64,000 nucleotides of DNA from an uncultured Ulvibacter sp. (GCA_938041335.1 CALIAF010000016.1:1-64000), one strand, 5' to 3'; shown: positions 17,992 through 27,940, counted from the stretch's first letter. The notes: generated by a model from the sequence alone, not told the origin. Translations and numbers: made by a program.

Positions 17992-18291
17992 ATGAAAAAA
18001 GGTATCCATCCAGAAAATTATAGATTAGTAGCATTTAAAGACATGTCAAACGACGAGGTTTTTTTAACTAAATCTACAGCAAATACAAAAGAAACAATTG
18101 AGGTTGATGGTGTTGAGTATCCTGTTGTAAAAATGGAAATCTCAAGAACGTCTCACCCATTTTATACAGGAAAATCTAAACTTATCGATACTGCAGGACG
18201 TATTGACAAGTTTAAGAACAAGTATGCAAAATTTAAGAAGCCTGTTGCTGTTGCAGCACCGGTAGAAGTTGCGGCAAAAGAAGAAGAATAA
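17992..18291 (+). CDS. rpmE2: 50S ribosomal protein L31 type B
   Basis: This 99-aa protein opens [20 protein letters not shown] and has the L31 core ([16 protein letters not shown], then [13 protein letters not shown]). No CxxC zinc motif is present, which marks the zinc-independent type B form. The C-terminus has a Pro/Ala/Val/Glu-rich tail (about 80-99) longer than in many homologues. It is monocistronic, with its own promoter and terminator. Confidence 0.95.
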   Translation: MKKGIHPENYRLVAFKDMSNDEVFLTKSTANTKETIEVDGVEYPVVKMEISRTSHPFYTGKSKLIDTAGRIDKFKNKYAKFKKPVAVAAPVEVAAKEEE

Positions 18292-18359
18292 TCTTTGCAA
18301 GGCATCTATTTAGGTTAAGGATTTTTTCTTATCTCTAGATTGAATTTTAAAAATATAGA

Positions 18360-18393
18360 CAAGCCTTTGGTTTTTACCGAGGGCTTTTTTTTT
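18360..18393 (+). terminator. Terminator after rpmE2
   Basis: AAGCCTTTGGT pairs with ACCGAGGGCTT (with G-U/wobble pairs) around a T-rich loop, followed by nine T. Confidence 0.75.
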
Positions 18394-18447
18394 GCCTTCG
18401 ATACATCCCGTAATAATTTTAAGTATGTAATATATATTATAGAAAAC

Positions 18448-18477
18448 TTGGTACATTTAACTTCTATTAAAAATTTG
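18448..18477 (+). promoter_or_regulatory. Possible promoter of the rhomboid gene
   Basis: TTG (18448-18450), 19 bases, then AAAATTTG (18470-18477; 7 of 8 matches). It ends 7 bases before the ATG, implying a very short leader. Confidence 0.35.
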
Positions 18478-18484
18478 ACACTAT

Positions 18485-19132
18485 ATGCCACCCATAGATA
18501 TCGCCGTGCTTGTTATTATTGCAGCAAACCTATTCATCTCTATTAAAGGGTTTAGTGATTTTTCTTTCTTTGAAAAATACAAATTCAATATTGCTGGAAT
18601 AAGAAAAGGTGAGCATTTAAGAATGTTCTCTTCGGGGTTTTTACACGGAAATTACACGCATTTGCTTTTTAATATGCTGACCCTGTACTTTTTTGCAGGT
18701 GTTGTGATTGATAACTTAGGCACACCTAAGTTTGTAATTATCTATGTGGCAAGTTTGCTCTTAGGGAGTTTGCTTTCTTTTTATTTTCATAAAGATGAAT
18801 ATCATTATAGTGCCATAGGAGCCAGTGGTGCAGTAACTGGAATTTTATATGCCGCCATACTTTTTGCTCCAAATAGTACACTACAATTGTATTTTATAGT
18901 AGATATTCCTGCTTGGCTTTTTGGTATTGCCTATTTGCTATATTCCATTTACGGGATGAAAAATAGAATAGGTAATATTGGGCATGATGCGCACTTTGGA
19001 GGGGCGATTGCAGGTTATATATTGACCTTAGCATTTGCACCGTGGATTATTAATCAAGAAACGTGGATTGTAGTGCTGCTAGCGATACCAATACTGCTTT
19101 TGTTTATGCTCCATAAGTTAGGGAAGCTATAA
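18485..19132 (+). CDS. Rhomboid-family intramembrane serine protease
   Basis: This 215-aa protein has about six membrane helices. Catalytic signatures are intact: HGNYTHLLFNM (~54-64) in the second helix region, the nucleophile Ser in GASGAVTG (~111-118) and the His in HDAHFGGAIAGY (~166-177). Rhomboids cleave membrane proteins within or near the bilayer; the substrate is unknown. A promoter-like TTG-N19-AAAATTTG ends only 7 bases before the ATG, so the transcript may be nearly leaderless. It converges on the TlpA-like gene. Confidence 0.92.
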   Translation: MPPIDIAVLVIIAANLFISIKGFSDFSFFEKYKFNIAGIRKGEHLRMFSSGFLHGNYTHLLFNMLTLYFFAGVVIDNLGTPKFVIIYVASLLLGSLLSFYFHKDEYHYSAIGASGAVTGILYAAILFAPNSTLQLYFIVDIPAWLFGIAYLLYSIYGMKNRIGNIGHDAHFGGAIAGYILTLAFAPWIINQETWIVVLLAIPILLLFMLHKLGKL

Positions 19133-19179
19133 GATTTCAGAAATTATTAAAGAAGCACTTACTCACTAAAATTAAAAAG

Positions 19180-19208
19180 AAATTCCATCTCAAAATGAAA
19201 TGGAATTT
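19180..19208. terminator. Hairpin between convergent rhomboid and TlpA-like genes
   Basis: AAATTCCAT pairs with ATGGAATTT around an 11-base loop. It is AT-rich and has no clear T-run, but the convergent position suggests transcription ends here. Confidence 0.4.
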
Positions 19209-19234
19209 GCACTAGTAGGATCATACTTGGTAAG

Positions 19235-20347
19235 CTAGTCTAACAAACTCCCTATTCTATTGCCTAGTGCTTGGCCTCTTAGATTTTTGTCTATTATCTT
19301 TCCATTTTCATCTAATAAAAATGTGGCTGGTATAGATCGTACGTTATACTGCTGCGCAATCGGGTCTTGCCAAAACTGAAGGTTTGATACGTGATACCAG
19401 TCCATGTTATCATCTTCAATTGCTTTTAACCATCGTTCTTTCTGGCCTTTACGATCTAGTGAAACACTAATGATATTTAACCCTTTATCATGGTATTTTT
19501 CGTAGACCGCCACTACATTTGGGTTTTCTAATCTACAAGGCTTGCACCAAGATGCCCAGAAATCAATTATAGTATATTTTCCTAATGCATCATCAAGTGA
19601 CAGCATTTCTCCTTCTGGTGTAGGAGCTGTAAATTTAGGAGCATCACCGCCCACAGCAGATTTAGCTAATGCCGTTACCGAAGCCTTAATTTTTGATACT
19701 TGTGGTGTTTTACTAATTTTAGGGGACAGGTTATTTACGGCGGCTAATGCCTTGTCTGCTGTGATTTCTCTTTTCCGGAGCATTTCAGAAATTAGCATAA
19801 CACTAAAAAGCGCGTTTGGATTTTCTTCAATGTAGTTTAATTTTACATTTTTTTCTTTACCCACGTCCATTCTGTTCAGTTGTTGCAACTGCAACATGGC
19901 GTCAGAGTCATTAGCGGCACGAGCGACTTTAATAGCTTCTGAACGTTCTTTTCGTGAATTTGCAATTGCATTAAGATCGTTTTGAAATGCACTGTAACTA
20001 TCATTTTGAGGGCTACCTTTTACCGTAGATGCCTCGATGCTGTCTTTGTAAATGCTTGCTTTTAGATTGCTATTCTCAGGGAAATAGTAGATCATTTTAT
20101 TCGTGTAATCTGGCTTTATATAGTTCATGCCAGCAGTTTCTGTTTTTGGGTAGGACGCAGAAAACTTCCCGTTTTGAATGATTAATGTATCAATAGGTGT
20201 AGGCTGATTATTGGCGTCTAATTGGTAAATATAGACTCTTGCACCATCTGGATATCCAATGGCAGTACCATCTAGATTATATGTATTAGAATTGTCTGCA
20301 CAACTGATTAATAATAAGAGGCTACAGAGAGATAATATATATTTCAT
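19235..20347 (-). CDS. TlpA-like lipoprotein: DUF4369 domain plus thioredoxin-fold oxidoreductase
   Basis: This 370-aa protein has a lipoprotein signal (MKYILSLCSLLLLISC; lipobox LLISC). The N-terminal half resembles DUF4369 (beta strands, GARVYIYQLD, PIDTLIIQNGKFSASYP). A helical spacer follows (~130-225). The C-terminal AhpC/TSA-thioredoxin domain begins at APKFTAPTPEGEML and has active-site WCKPC (~262-266), SVSLDRKG and cis-Pro SIPATFLLD. It is probably a periplasm-facing thiol-disulfide reductase anchored to a membrane. The partner is unknown; no ccd/dsbD gene is nearby. Confidence 0.9.
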   Translation of the reverse strand: MKYILSLCSLLLLISCADNSNTYNLDGTAIGYPDGARVYIYQLDANNQPTPIDTLIIQNGKFSASYPKTETAGMNYIKPDYTNKMIYYFPENSNLKASIYKDSIEASTVKGSPQNDSYSAFQNDLNAIANSRKERSEAIKVARAANDSDAMLQLQQLNRMDVGKEKNVKLNYIEENPNALFSVMLISEMLRKREITADKALAAVNNLSPKISKTPQVSKIKASVTALAKSAVGGDAPKFTAPTPEGEMLSLDDALGKYTIIDFWASWCKPCRLENPNVVAVYEKYHDKGLNIISVSLDRKGQKERWLKAIEDDNMDWYHVSNLQFWQDPIAQQYNVRSIPATFLLDENGKIIDKNLRGQALGNRIGSLLD

Positions 20348-20366
20348 AACGTAATATTGATTTTTA

Positions 20367-20396
20367 CAAAAATATAGAATTTAAAATAGTGATGAA
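20367..20396 (-). promoter_or_regulatory. Promoter of the TlpA-like gene
   Basis: On the minus strand, TTC (20394-20396), 19 bases, then a perfect TATTTTTG (20367-20374) lies 19 bases before the start codon. It has one mismatch at -33. Confidence 0.45.
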
Positions 20397-20484
20397 CGGG
20401 TTTGCTAAAATTTGTTAAATAGCCGCGTGTTCTCATTAAAGCGATGTAATATTGCTATATTGAGGTATTATAAGAATTATTAAG

Positions 20485-22851
20485 ATGATGACAAAAGGCG
20501 AATTTCCATTTAAGATTAAGGTTGGGTTTAAAAAATTATTAGAACAGTATGAAGCGCTAGCAAGTTCTGATAATGAGATTGTTGCTCATAAGGCAAAGAG
20601 TATATTAGCTTATGCTAAACAAGACCCTCGTATCGTTGATGGATTTGACTCTGTGGAGCAATTAAGCGAGCAAGAAGAGCTCATAGAAAAAATCACAGAA
20701 GACCTCTTTACCTCTGTATTAGAGCATAACGAAATTAAATTTGCGACATTACCTTTTCAAGAGTTTGTACTAAAATCTACACAACGTTATAAGAATATTA
20801 TAAAAGGCGCAAATGAGGATTTTGTGCCGCATATCAAGAATTTTGATGAAAACCATTTTTATATTATGGGATGTAGTATTATTCTCAATTTGTATTATGG
20901 GCTTCAGTTAGATTTTAGAAGGCCATTTTATTATGAGATTCCAGATGGTACGGGTCTCAATAAAACCTATCGTCTTATTTATAATGCCGATTTTGTAGAA
21001 ATTGAAAAAACAAAGAAGGCTTTAGAAATAACAGATGATGATGTTGCAGATTTACTAGACAATTTTGATAATATTGCCATGTGGAAGGAAAAATTTCCAC
21101 CTCAAAGTTGGGTGTTTAAAGGTTTTATTATGGCAACAATGATAGATGTGACTGCAGATGCTTCTATCTCAAATTTTAAAACATTTTTATTAAAACAGGA
21201 CAATCTTGAGCCTGCTCTTATAAGTGAAATAGAGGAAATCTATCAGAGGATTTTCGGCCTTCCAGAATTACAAGTTGGGTTTGTTGATTTTAATGAAGAA
21301 GACGAAACCTTTGAGCGCTTGCATTATAAAGAGATGAAAAGTTATATACTTGAAGATAAAGAGTCTCAGGGAAGCAAGGAAGCATTGTGTGATAGATCGT
21401 ACCACACATTATTTGAGAAAAACGAGTTTTATTGTATTTCAGATACAGAGCGGTATCATAAATTATATCCTAAAAACGTCTTATATAAAAAACTATTAGA
21501 TCAAGGAATTAAAAGCGCCATTCTAGCGGCAGTTGTTCAAGATGGAAATCTTATAGGCTTGTTAGAGTTGGCTAGTTTTTCTCCTAGAAAACTTAATAGT
21601 ATCAATGCAAATAAATTAAAAGACATCATGCCTTTTCTGGAAGATGCTGTTATTAGAGCAAAAAAAGCTAAAGAAAACGAGTTAGAGCTTATTATACAAG
21701 AAGAATGCACGTCCATACATACAAGTGTGCATTGGAAATTTAGAAAAGAAGCGAAGCGCTATTTAGCGGCGATGACGCAGAACAATCCGGTTATTTTTAG
21801 AGAGGTGGTTTTTGAGGATGTGTATCCTTTATATGGACAAATGGATATTAAAGGGTCTTCTACTGCCAGGAATAGTGCGACTGTTTTAGACCTGAAGCAT
21901 CAACTTACTCGCATTGAATCAATTATCACAAACATCTCGAAAATAGAGAAGCTTCCTATTTATGATCAAATAAAGTTTCGGATAAAAACGTATTTGGAAG
22001 AGATGCTTGATGACTTGCAAGTAGACAGCGAGCGACAGGTGTTAATTTTTGTTCAAACAGAAATTATACCGCTCTTTGTTCATTTAAGAAAAAAGAATAA
22101 GGATCTAAAAACACTCATAGACGCTTATTATGAAGAAGTAGATCAAAGTACAGGACTTATTTATAAGCATCGTAAAGATTATGATGAAACGGTGATGATG
22201 ATTAACAAGCGTATGGCCGCAATACTTGATAAGAAGCAAATTGAAGCCCAAAAAATGTATCCGCATTACTACGAACGTTATAAAACGGATGGAGTAGAGC
22301 ATAGCCTCTACATAGGCGAATCTATAACTAAGAAAAACAGTTTTCATAAAGTGTACTTGTACAACCTTCGTTTATGGCAATTGCAAGCCATGTGCGAAAT
22401 GGAGAACCAATATTATAAACTGAAAGAAAATATGGCGGTAGAGCTGGATGTGGCCTCTATGATTTTAGTTTTTAATACATCACTTTCATTACGATTTAGA
22501 ATGGATGAAAAACGCTTTGACGTGGATGGCACTTACAATGCACGTTATGAAGTTGTAAAGAAAAGAGTAGACAAGGCAAATATAAAAGGTACAAATGAGC
22601 GCGCTACGCAAGCTGGAAAAATAACAATAATTTACTCGCAAGAAGAGGACGAGTTAGAATACAGAAGATACATAGGTTTCTTACAAACTATGAAGCAACT
22701 AGACGATGATCTAGAGTTGTTGGATCTCCAAGATTTACAAGGGGTTACAGGTCTAAAGGCTTTAAGAATAAGTGTTTTGTATTCTAAAGGAAAAGAAAAT
22801 GCAAAAGAATACTACACCTATGAAGACCTAGTAGAAAGTATTAATGAGTAA
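20485..22851 (+). CDS. Large GAF-domain-like protein of unknown function
   Basis: This 788-aa soluble protein has no signal peptide. A helical N-terminal part (~1-250; includes FKIKVGFKKLLEQYEALA) precedes a region resembling a GAF sensor domain (~285-405; CDRSYHTLFEKNEFYCISD, then IKSAILAAVVQDGNLIGLLELAS). A long mainly helical C-terminal part follows, with YLAAMTQNNPVIFREVVFEDVYPLYGQ-like text split over ~430-470. I recognise this type from other Flavobacteriaceae but know no function. It has no HTH, kinase or cyclase motif that I can see. It ends 5 bases before the stop of the convergent HD-PycTM gene. Confidence 0.75.
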   Translation: MMTKGEFPFKIKVGFKKLLEQYEALASSDNEIVAHKAKSILAYAKQDPRIVDGFDSVEQLSEQEELIEKITEDLFTSVLEHNEIKFATLPFQEFVLKSTQRYKNIIKGANEDFVPHIKNFDENHFYIMGCSIILNLYYGLQLDFRRPFYYEIPDGTGLNKTYRLIYNADFVEIEKTKKALEITDDDVADLLDNFDNIAMWKEKFPPQSWVFKGFIMATMIDVTADASISNFKTFLLKQDNLEPALISEIEEIYQRIFGLPELQVGFVDFNEEDETFERLHYKEMKSYILEDKESQGSKEALCDRSYHTLFEKNEFYCISDTERYHKLYPKNVLYKKLLDQGIKSAILAAVVQDGNLIGLLELASFSPRKLNSINANKLKDIMPFLEDAVIRAKKAKENELELIIQEECTSIHTSVHWKFRKEAKRYLAAMTQNNPVIFREVVFEDVYPLYGQMDIKGSSTARNSATVLDLKHQLTRIESIITNISKIEKLPIYDQIKFRIKTYLEEMLDDLQVDSERQVLIFVQTEIIPLFVHLRKKNKDLKTLIDAYYEEVDQSTGLIYKHRKDYDETVMMINKRMAAILDKKQIEAQKMYPHYYERYKTDGVEHSLYIGESITKKNSFHKVYLYNLRLWQLQAMCEMENQYYKLKENMAVELDVASMILVFNTSLSLRFRMDEKRFDVDGTYNARYEVVKKRVDKANIKGTNERATQAGKITIIYSQEEDELEYRRYIGFLQTMKQLDDDLELLDLQDLQGVTGLKALRISVLYSKGKENAKEYYTYEDLVESINE

Positions 22852-22856
22852 AAAGA

Positions 22857-24083
22857 TTAACCAGCAGTTTCGGTTACTATATTACTTACTTCTTTTACAG
22901 TTTGTTCACTAATCCCAAAAGATATAGCAAAGGCAAGAATAGATATCACAATCCCAATCACAAAGATAGTATAGGTAATTCGTAAAATGCGATATTTTCT
23001 GTCCAGCACTTTTCCTAGAAAATATAAATCTTTTGTGAGTGAAGAATACACATAGTCTTTATCTTTAATAAGCTCATCTATTGCCCATTGAAATTGGGAG
23101 AGTTCCATTTTGTGAAAGTTTCCGAAGAACGTTAGATTCACTGTTTTGTTCTCAACGTCCTCTTTGGTAAATTCACCTCTAGTCACGTTTGGTCTAGTGG
23201 CAATTACAGCAAGGACCATCGTTACAGTAGATGATACCACAAAAATAGCTGTTGGCCATACTAAAAACGGGTTCGTATCAAGTTTAGAAAGAAGGTTTGC
23301 AAGTACTACGGAAATAATAATGGCATTTACAGATAGTAAAATATTGGCTTTGGTGTCTGCTATATCACTTAGCTTAATGTGATTACGTAATGCAACACGG
23401 TAAAAAGTCTGTATGCCTCGTTCTGGACTATTATTTTTAGCCTCGGCCTTATACTGTGCTTTCATTCGCTCTTTCTTGAACGATTTTTTTTCTTTTTTCT
23501 TAGCTTTTAATAAGTTGGATAGGTTTTTTTCTTTATTAGATTGCCAGTTTTTTAATGCATATTTAGAATAGTATTGATGTTTTTTAGACAGCACTTCTAT
23601 ATTCTCATCACGCCATTCTGAAGCGGTATATTCTTTTACACCTTGTAAATGATACTCTTGTCTTAAAAAATCACTCGCCTCATCAAAATAGTCTTTGGCA
23701 AAATGCGATGCGTCTGCATCACGAATCATTTCTTCTAATCTTCCTTCTGGATGGCCTTTAAATTTGGTTGCCATAATACAGGCTGCGACCCCTTGAATAA
23801 TATCATCAGCAATTTTTTGTTCTTTCAGAAAAGCAGTGGCAATGATCACCCCTTCTTCTTCATGACCTTCTTTAGTAACCGTATACCCCGTATCATGCAA
23901 TAATGCAGCCAGTTGCAGAATGGTTGCATCTTTAACATTAATTTCAGAATTTTCAATTATTTCATTTATACTTTTGTATACGCGTTTAGAATGCGTATAG
24001 TTGTGGTAAGTAAAGGTGTTAGGCAGTTTTTCTTTAAAGAGATTTAAGATAAAATCATCTGCCTTTTGTACTATATCAGTCAT
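22857..24083 (-). CDS. HD-domain phosphohydrolase fused to a PycTM (DUF5706, Pycsar-effector-like) membrane domain
   Basis: This 408-aa protein has an N-terminal HD domain with likely metal ligands H31, H63-D64 (LLHDTGY), H74 and D122/D124 (IRDADASH). A very basic stretch follows (~193-212). The C-terminal ~180 residues match the Pycsar-effector membrane family: RNHIKLSDIADTKANILL, two hydrophobic helices (~247-267 and 275-296), FFGNFHKMEL (~319-328), LYFLGKVLD and a last helix (~368-390). In Pycsar defence, such proteins respond to cyclic pyrimidines. No uridylate/cytidylate cyclase is nearby, and an HD fusion could instead hydrolyse a nucleotide. A stand-alone paralogue lies at 59358-59936. 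Confidence 0.88.
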   Translation of the reverse strand: MTDIVQKADDFILNLFKEKLPNTFTYHNYTHSKRVYKSINEIIENSEINVKDATILQLAALLHDTGYTVTKEGHEEEGVIIATAFLKEQKIADDIIQGVAACIMATKFKGHPEGRLEEMIRDADASHFAKDYFDEASDFLRQEYHLQGVKEYTASEWRDENIEVLSKKHQYYSKYALKNWQSNKEKNLSNLLKAKKKEKKSFKKERMKAQYKAEAKNNSPERGIQTFYRVALRNHIKLSDIADTKANILLSVNAIIISVVLANLLSKLDTNPFLVWPTAIFVVSSTVTMVLAVIATRPNVTRGEFTKEDVENKTVNLTFFGNFHKMELSQFQWAIDELIKDKDYVYSSLTKDLYFLGKVLDRKYRILRITYTIFVIGIVISILAFAISFGISEQTVKEVSNIVTETAG

Positions 24084-24208
24084 AAGTTACTTAAATTGAC
24101 AAACAATTTACAAAAAATACAACGGAGAGAATTTTCTGAAGTAGAAAATTAACACCATTATAACTTTTATTGTTTAGCGATCGGATTTCTATCCCATATT
24201 ATCGGTAC

Positions 24209-27200
24209 ATGAAAAACAAAAATATACTTTTTCTATTTCTACTTTTTATGCTATCTGCCTGTGCTTCGTATGCACCTCAATATAAGAATGCCGAAGCCAA
24301 TGTTTCTTTTCCAACCCACAAAGAAGTGGCTACGCAATTTTATTTAATAGGCGATGCAGGAAAGTCTCCTTTAGGCGGAATGAGTAAAGGGTTAATAGCT
24401 GCGAAAGCAGGAATAGCTGCGGATAATAATAAAAATGATTATGCCATTTATTTAGGAGATAACATTTACCCAGAAGGGATGCCAAGAAAGGGGGATGAAG
24501 AGCGCAAGTATGCTGAGAACCATCTTGATGGTCAATTAAAAACAGTTCAAGAATTTGCTGGTACAACTTATTTTATTCCAGGAAATCATGATTGGTATAA
24601 TAACGGTTTAGAGGGATTGTCAAGAGAACAAGAATATTTGATAGAAAAGTCAGGCAATCCAGAAATTTTTCAACCTATGAATGGGTGTCCCTTGAAAAGT
24701 ATTTCGGTGAATGATGATATTCAAATCATTATTATTGACAGCCAATGGTATCTAGAAGACTGGAACTCAGATCCAAATATTAATAAAAGTTGTGAGATTA
24801 AATCTCGTGAAAAGTTTTTTATTGAGATTGAATTAGAAATTAGAAAAAACAGGAACAAAACGATTCTGTTTGCCATGCACCACCCTATGTATACTCACGG
24901 AACTCACGGTGGTTATTATAGGCTCAGCAAACACTTATATCCATTTCAGAATAAAGTGCCCATGCCGCTCTTGGCATCACTTATCACTCAAGTGAGAACT
25001 CAAGGTGGTGTCTCAGTACAAGACAGATACAATGAGTTGTATAATAAGTTAATGATTAAACTTGGGGCAATTGCAAAAAAGCATCCTCGACTCATTTTTG
25101 CGTCAGGACACGAGCATTCCTTGCATCATATTGAGAAAGATGGGTTGATACAAATTCAATCTGGGAGTGCCTCAAAAGAGTCTGCTGGCGCCTTAGGCGA
25201 TGGAGGCGAATTTAGTTATGGAGGGCATGGTTTTGCTGTGATGACTGTTTTTAAAGACGGATCTTCTTGGGTACGTTATTTTGGAGTAGAAGATGGGAGT
25301 ACACCCAAACTACTTTTCGAAAAAGAAGTCTTTCCACCTCGAAAAAAAATAGAAACACCCAATCTACCTTATACATTTGAAAACGAAAAGACTACTCCTA
25401 TTTATACCAATGATAGTATTACAGAACTGTCTTTTTTTAATACCGTTTGGGGATCTAAATATAAAGAAGTGTACACTACACCTGTAAGGGCAAAAGTGGC
25501 TTCACTAGATTCTTTGTTTGGTGGAGTGACGGTAATCAATGAAAATAGTACTTTAGACTATAAAGCACTGCAATTAAAAGACGCCAATGGTAATCTGTAC
25601 CGAATGCGATCTTTAGTAAAAAATTCATTTAAGTTTAAAGAAAGGTTAAACAATAAAACAGCCATTACAGTAGATGAAGATGGCGAAACTAATAGTATTG
25701 AAAACTTAGATCCTACAGAACGCGACATTTCTTTTTATACCGCTTCGCATCCATATGGGGCCATGGCGCTACCAGTGCTCGCAAGTAAAATAGCTATTTT
25801 TCAAACAAAGCCCGTTTTGTATTATGTGCCTAAACAACATAAATTAGGGAGATATAATGACCTTTTTGGCGACCAGCTTTATTTGATCTCCCTGGAGCCA
25901 AACGAGAAAAGCGTTGGGGTTAGTGCCTTTAAATATCCCAATGATATAGAAACGACAGATGATATTTTAATTAAATTAAGAAAAAGTGGAAAGATTGGTG
26001 TTGATGAGCCTAACTATATTAAATCGCGACTTTTTGATATGCTTGTCGGAGATTGGGATCGTGAGCAGGACAGATGGCGCTGGGCAGAATATTACAATGC
26101 AGATAGTTTAAATGTATTTGTTCCCATCCCTAAAAATAGAGATGATGCCTTTGCAAGTTTTGAAGGCAATATTTTGGATGTGGCAAGCTCTATCTTCGGA
26201 AATACAACACAACGTCACACATATAGCGACAACCTAATAGATTTAAAATGGTTTAATAAGGAAGGAATCATTTTTGACCGGGCTTTACTGCATCGTGCTG
26301 GTAGAAACCAATGGAACTTTATAGCAAAACAAATTCAAACCGCATTGACAGATGAAGTTATTGATGAGGCTTTTAATGAAATACCACCCGAAGTTCGAGA
26401 CGAGACCCTTTCAGAAATAAAAATGCATCTAAAAGCAAGAAGAGATAACCTTCTAAAAATTGCTGATCGTTATTATAACCTATTGGCAACCTTACAGAGT
26501 ATTGAAGCCACAGATAAAGATGATAGTATTGAAGTGACAAGACTACCTGATGGTATAACGAGCGTGAAAATCTTTAGGAGTTATGAGGATCAATCCTCAA
26601 AAATGCTTGTAGAACGATTATTTAATAGTGACGATACAAAAGAACTCTGGATTTATGGGCTTGATGGCAACGACACTTTTATTCTAAAGAACGCCAATGA
26701 AAATGATACTAAAGGGAGGCTTGTTTTTATAAGATTAATAGGCGGTCATGGCAATGATGTGTTTGATATAAAAGAGGGTAAAAGAACAAAAGTATACGAC
26801 CATGATTCCTTGGAGAATACGGTTTTGCAAAAAGATGATGCCAATTTTAGGATGACAGACATCTATGCTTTTAATACCTATGACTACCGTAAACAAATAG
26901 ACAAAACGAATGATCTTTCTGGCGCGATGAGCTACAACCCTGACGATGGGATTAAAACAGGGTTACAATATTATTTTCAGAAAGACGGTTTTCAACGTAA
27001 TCCTTTTAGTTTTAGGCATACATTTAATGGTGCTTATTATGGAGACACACATAGTTTTGATTTTAAATATTCTGGAGAGTATGCAAACATTAGAGATGCC
27101 AAAAACATTAATTACAGCTTATACGTAACTAGCCCGAACTATATAGAAAATTATTTTGGCTACGGAAATGAAACAAACAACACACAAGACCAGGAAGGTT

Positions 27201-27940
27201 ATGATGCTAATCGCGTTAAAATACAAAAGATTAATGCCAGTGTGGGATTGTTAAAAAATAGCCCGTTTGGCAGTTTTTTTAAAACACAGTTGTCTTTTAA
27301 AACGTATAAAGTAACTGGTGATTTTTCTTTTAGCTTACCCACAACTAGTGAGTTTGAAATTGATGACACTAGTTTTTTTGGCTCTTACGAGGGTATTTAT
27401 AGTTACCGGAGTTTTGATGATGCAACCAACCCTACCTTAGGGATGCTATTTGATTTTAATCCGGGTATCACAACTAATATCAAGGATATTGGCAGAACTT
27501 TTGGGTATTTAAACACAAGACTTGGCTTTTATAATTCTCTAACTACAAATAGTAAACTGGTTTTAAAAACAAATGTGAGTGGGCAGTTTAACTTCGGAAA
27601 TAGGTTTGAGTTTTACCAAGGAGTGAAACTTGGTGGAGCAACGGGCTTAAGAGCATTTAGAGAAGAACGATTTACAGGTAAATCTGCCTTAGTTGGTAAT
27701 GCAGATTTGAGATATAGCTTTGATGCTTTTAATGTAGGTCTCATTCCCTTACAAATAGGAATTTTTGGTGGTGCAGATTTAGGTCGTGTCTGGATACCAA
27801 GTAGGCTTTCAGAAAAATGGCATAATGGTTATGGTGGCGGTTTATGGATTAATGGCCCTGGCGGTTTACACGGGAATTTTAATGCCTTTACCACAACAGA
27901 AAGTACTCGAGTTACTTTTGGCCTTGGGTTTAAGTTTTAA
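24209..27940 (+). CDS. Giant lipoprotein: calcineurin-like phosphoesterase, CotH-kinase-like region and Omp85-type barrel (complete metal site)
   Basis: The protein is 1243 aa from the ATG at 24209; the frame extends 13 codons upstream without a signal. A lipobox (MLSAC) follows the signal peptide. The N-terminal metallophosphoesterase has all metal-binding blocks: GDAG (~47), GDNIYPEG (~80), GNHDW (~126), MHHPMYTHG (~223) and GHEH (~301). The middle contains YRMRSLVKN (~460) and LVGDWDREQDRWRW followed by PKNRDDAF (~612-645), resembling the catalytic segment of CotH-type kinases. The C-terminal ~340 residues form an Omp85-like barrel with GLRAFREERF (~1146) and terminal Phe. It converges on a paralogue at 28014-31649. 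Overall role unknown. Confidence 0.85.
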   Translation: MKNKNILFLFLLFMLSACASYAPQYKNAEANVSFPTHKEVATQFYLIGDAGKSPLGGMSKGLIAAKAGIAADNNKNDYAIYLGDNIYPEGMPRKGDEERKYAENHLDGQLKTVQEFAGTTYFIPGNHDWYNNGLEGLSREQEYLIEKSGNPEIFQPMNGCPLKSISVNDDIQIIIIDSQWYLEDWNSDPNINKSCEIKSREKFFIEIELEIRKNRNKTILFAMHHPMYTHGTHGGYYRLSKHLYPFQNKVPMPLLASLITQVRTQGGVSVQDRYNELYNKLMIKLGAIAKKHPRLIFASGHEHSLHHIEKDGLIQIQSGSASKESAGALGDGGEFSYGGHGFAVMTVFKDGSSWVRYFGVEDGSTPKLLFEKEVFPPRKKIETPNLPYTFENEKTTPIYTNDSITELSFFNTVWGSKYKEVYTTPVRAKVASLDSLFGGVTVINENSTLDYKALQLKDANGNLYRMRSLVKNSFKFKERLNNKTAITVDEDGETNSIENLDPTERDISFYTASHPYGAMALPVLASKIAIFQTKPVLYYVPKQHKLGRYNDLFGDQLYLISLEPNEKSVGVSAFKYPNDIETTDDILIKLRKSGKIGVDEPNYIKSRLFDMLVGDWDREQDRWRWAEYYNADSLNVFVPIPKNRDDAFASFEGNILDVASSIFGNTTQRHTYSDNLIDLKWFNKEGIIFDRALLHRAGRNQWNFIAKQIQTALTDEVIDEAFNEIPPEVRDETLSEIKMHLKARRDNLLKIADRYYNLLATLQSIEATDKDDSIEVTRLPDGITSVKIFRSYEDQSSKMLVERLFNSDDTKELWIYGLDGNDTFILKNANENDTKGRLVFIRLIGGHGNDVFDIKEGKRTKVYDHDSLENTVLQKDDANFRMTDIYAFNTYDYRKQIDKTNDLSGAMSYNPDDGIKTGLQYYFQKDGFQRNPFSFRHTFNGAYYGDTHSFDFKYSGEYANIRDAKNINYSLYVTSPNYIENYFGYGNETNNTQDQEGYDANRVKIQKINASVGLLKNSPFGSFFKTQLSFKTYKVTGDFSFSLPTTSEFEIDDTSFFGSYEGIYSYRSFDDATNPTLGMLFDFNPGITTNIKDIGRTFGYLNTRLGFYNSLTTNSKLVLKTNVSGQFNFGNRFEFYQGVKLGGATGLRAFREERFTGKSALVGNADLRYSFDAFNVGLIPLQIGIFGGADLGRVWIPSRLSEKWHNGYGGGLWINGPGGLHGNFNAFTTTESTRVTFGLGFKF

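Noticed and set aside
22857-24083. A complete Pycsar antiphage operon
   Set aside because: Only effector-like PycTM proteins are present; no cyclase gene lies beside either copy. The HD fusion also differs from standard effectors.
24170-27940. Upstream start at 24170 for the giant lipoprotein
   Set aside because: The first 13 codons do not resemble a signal; the ATG at 24209 begins a lipoprotein signal directly.
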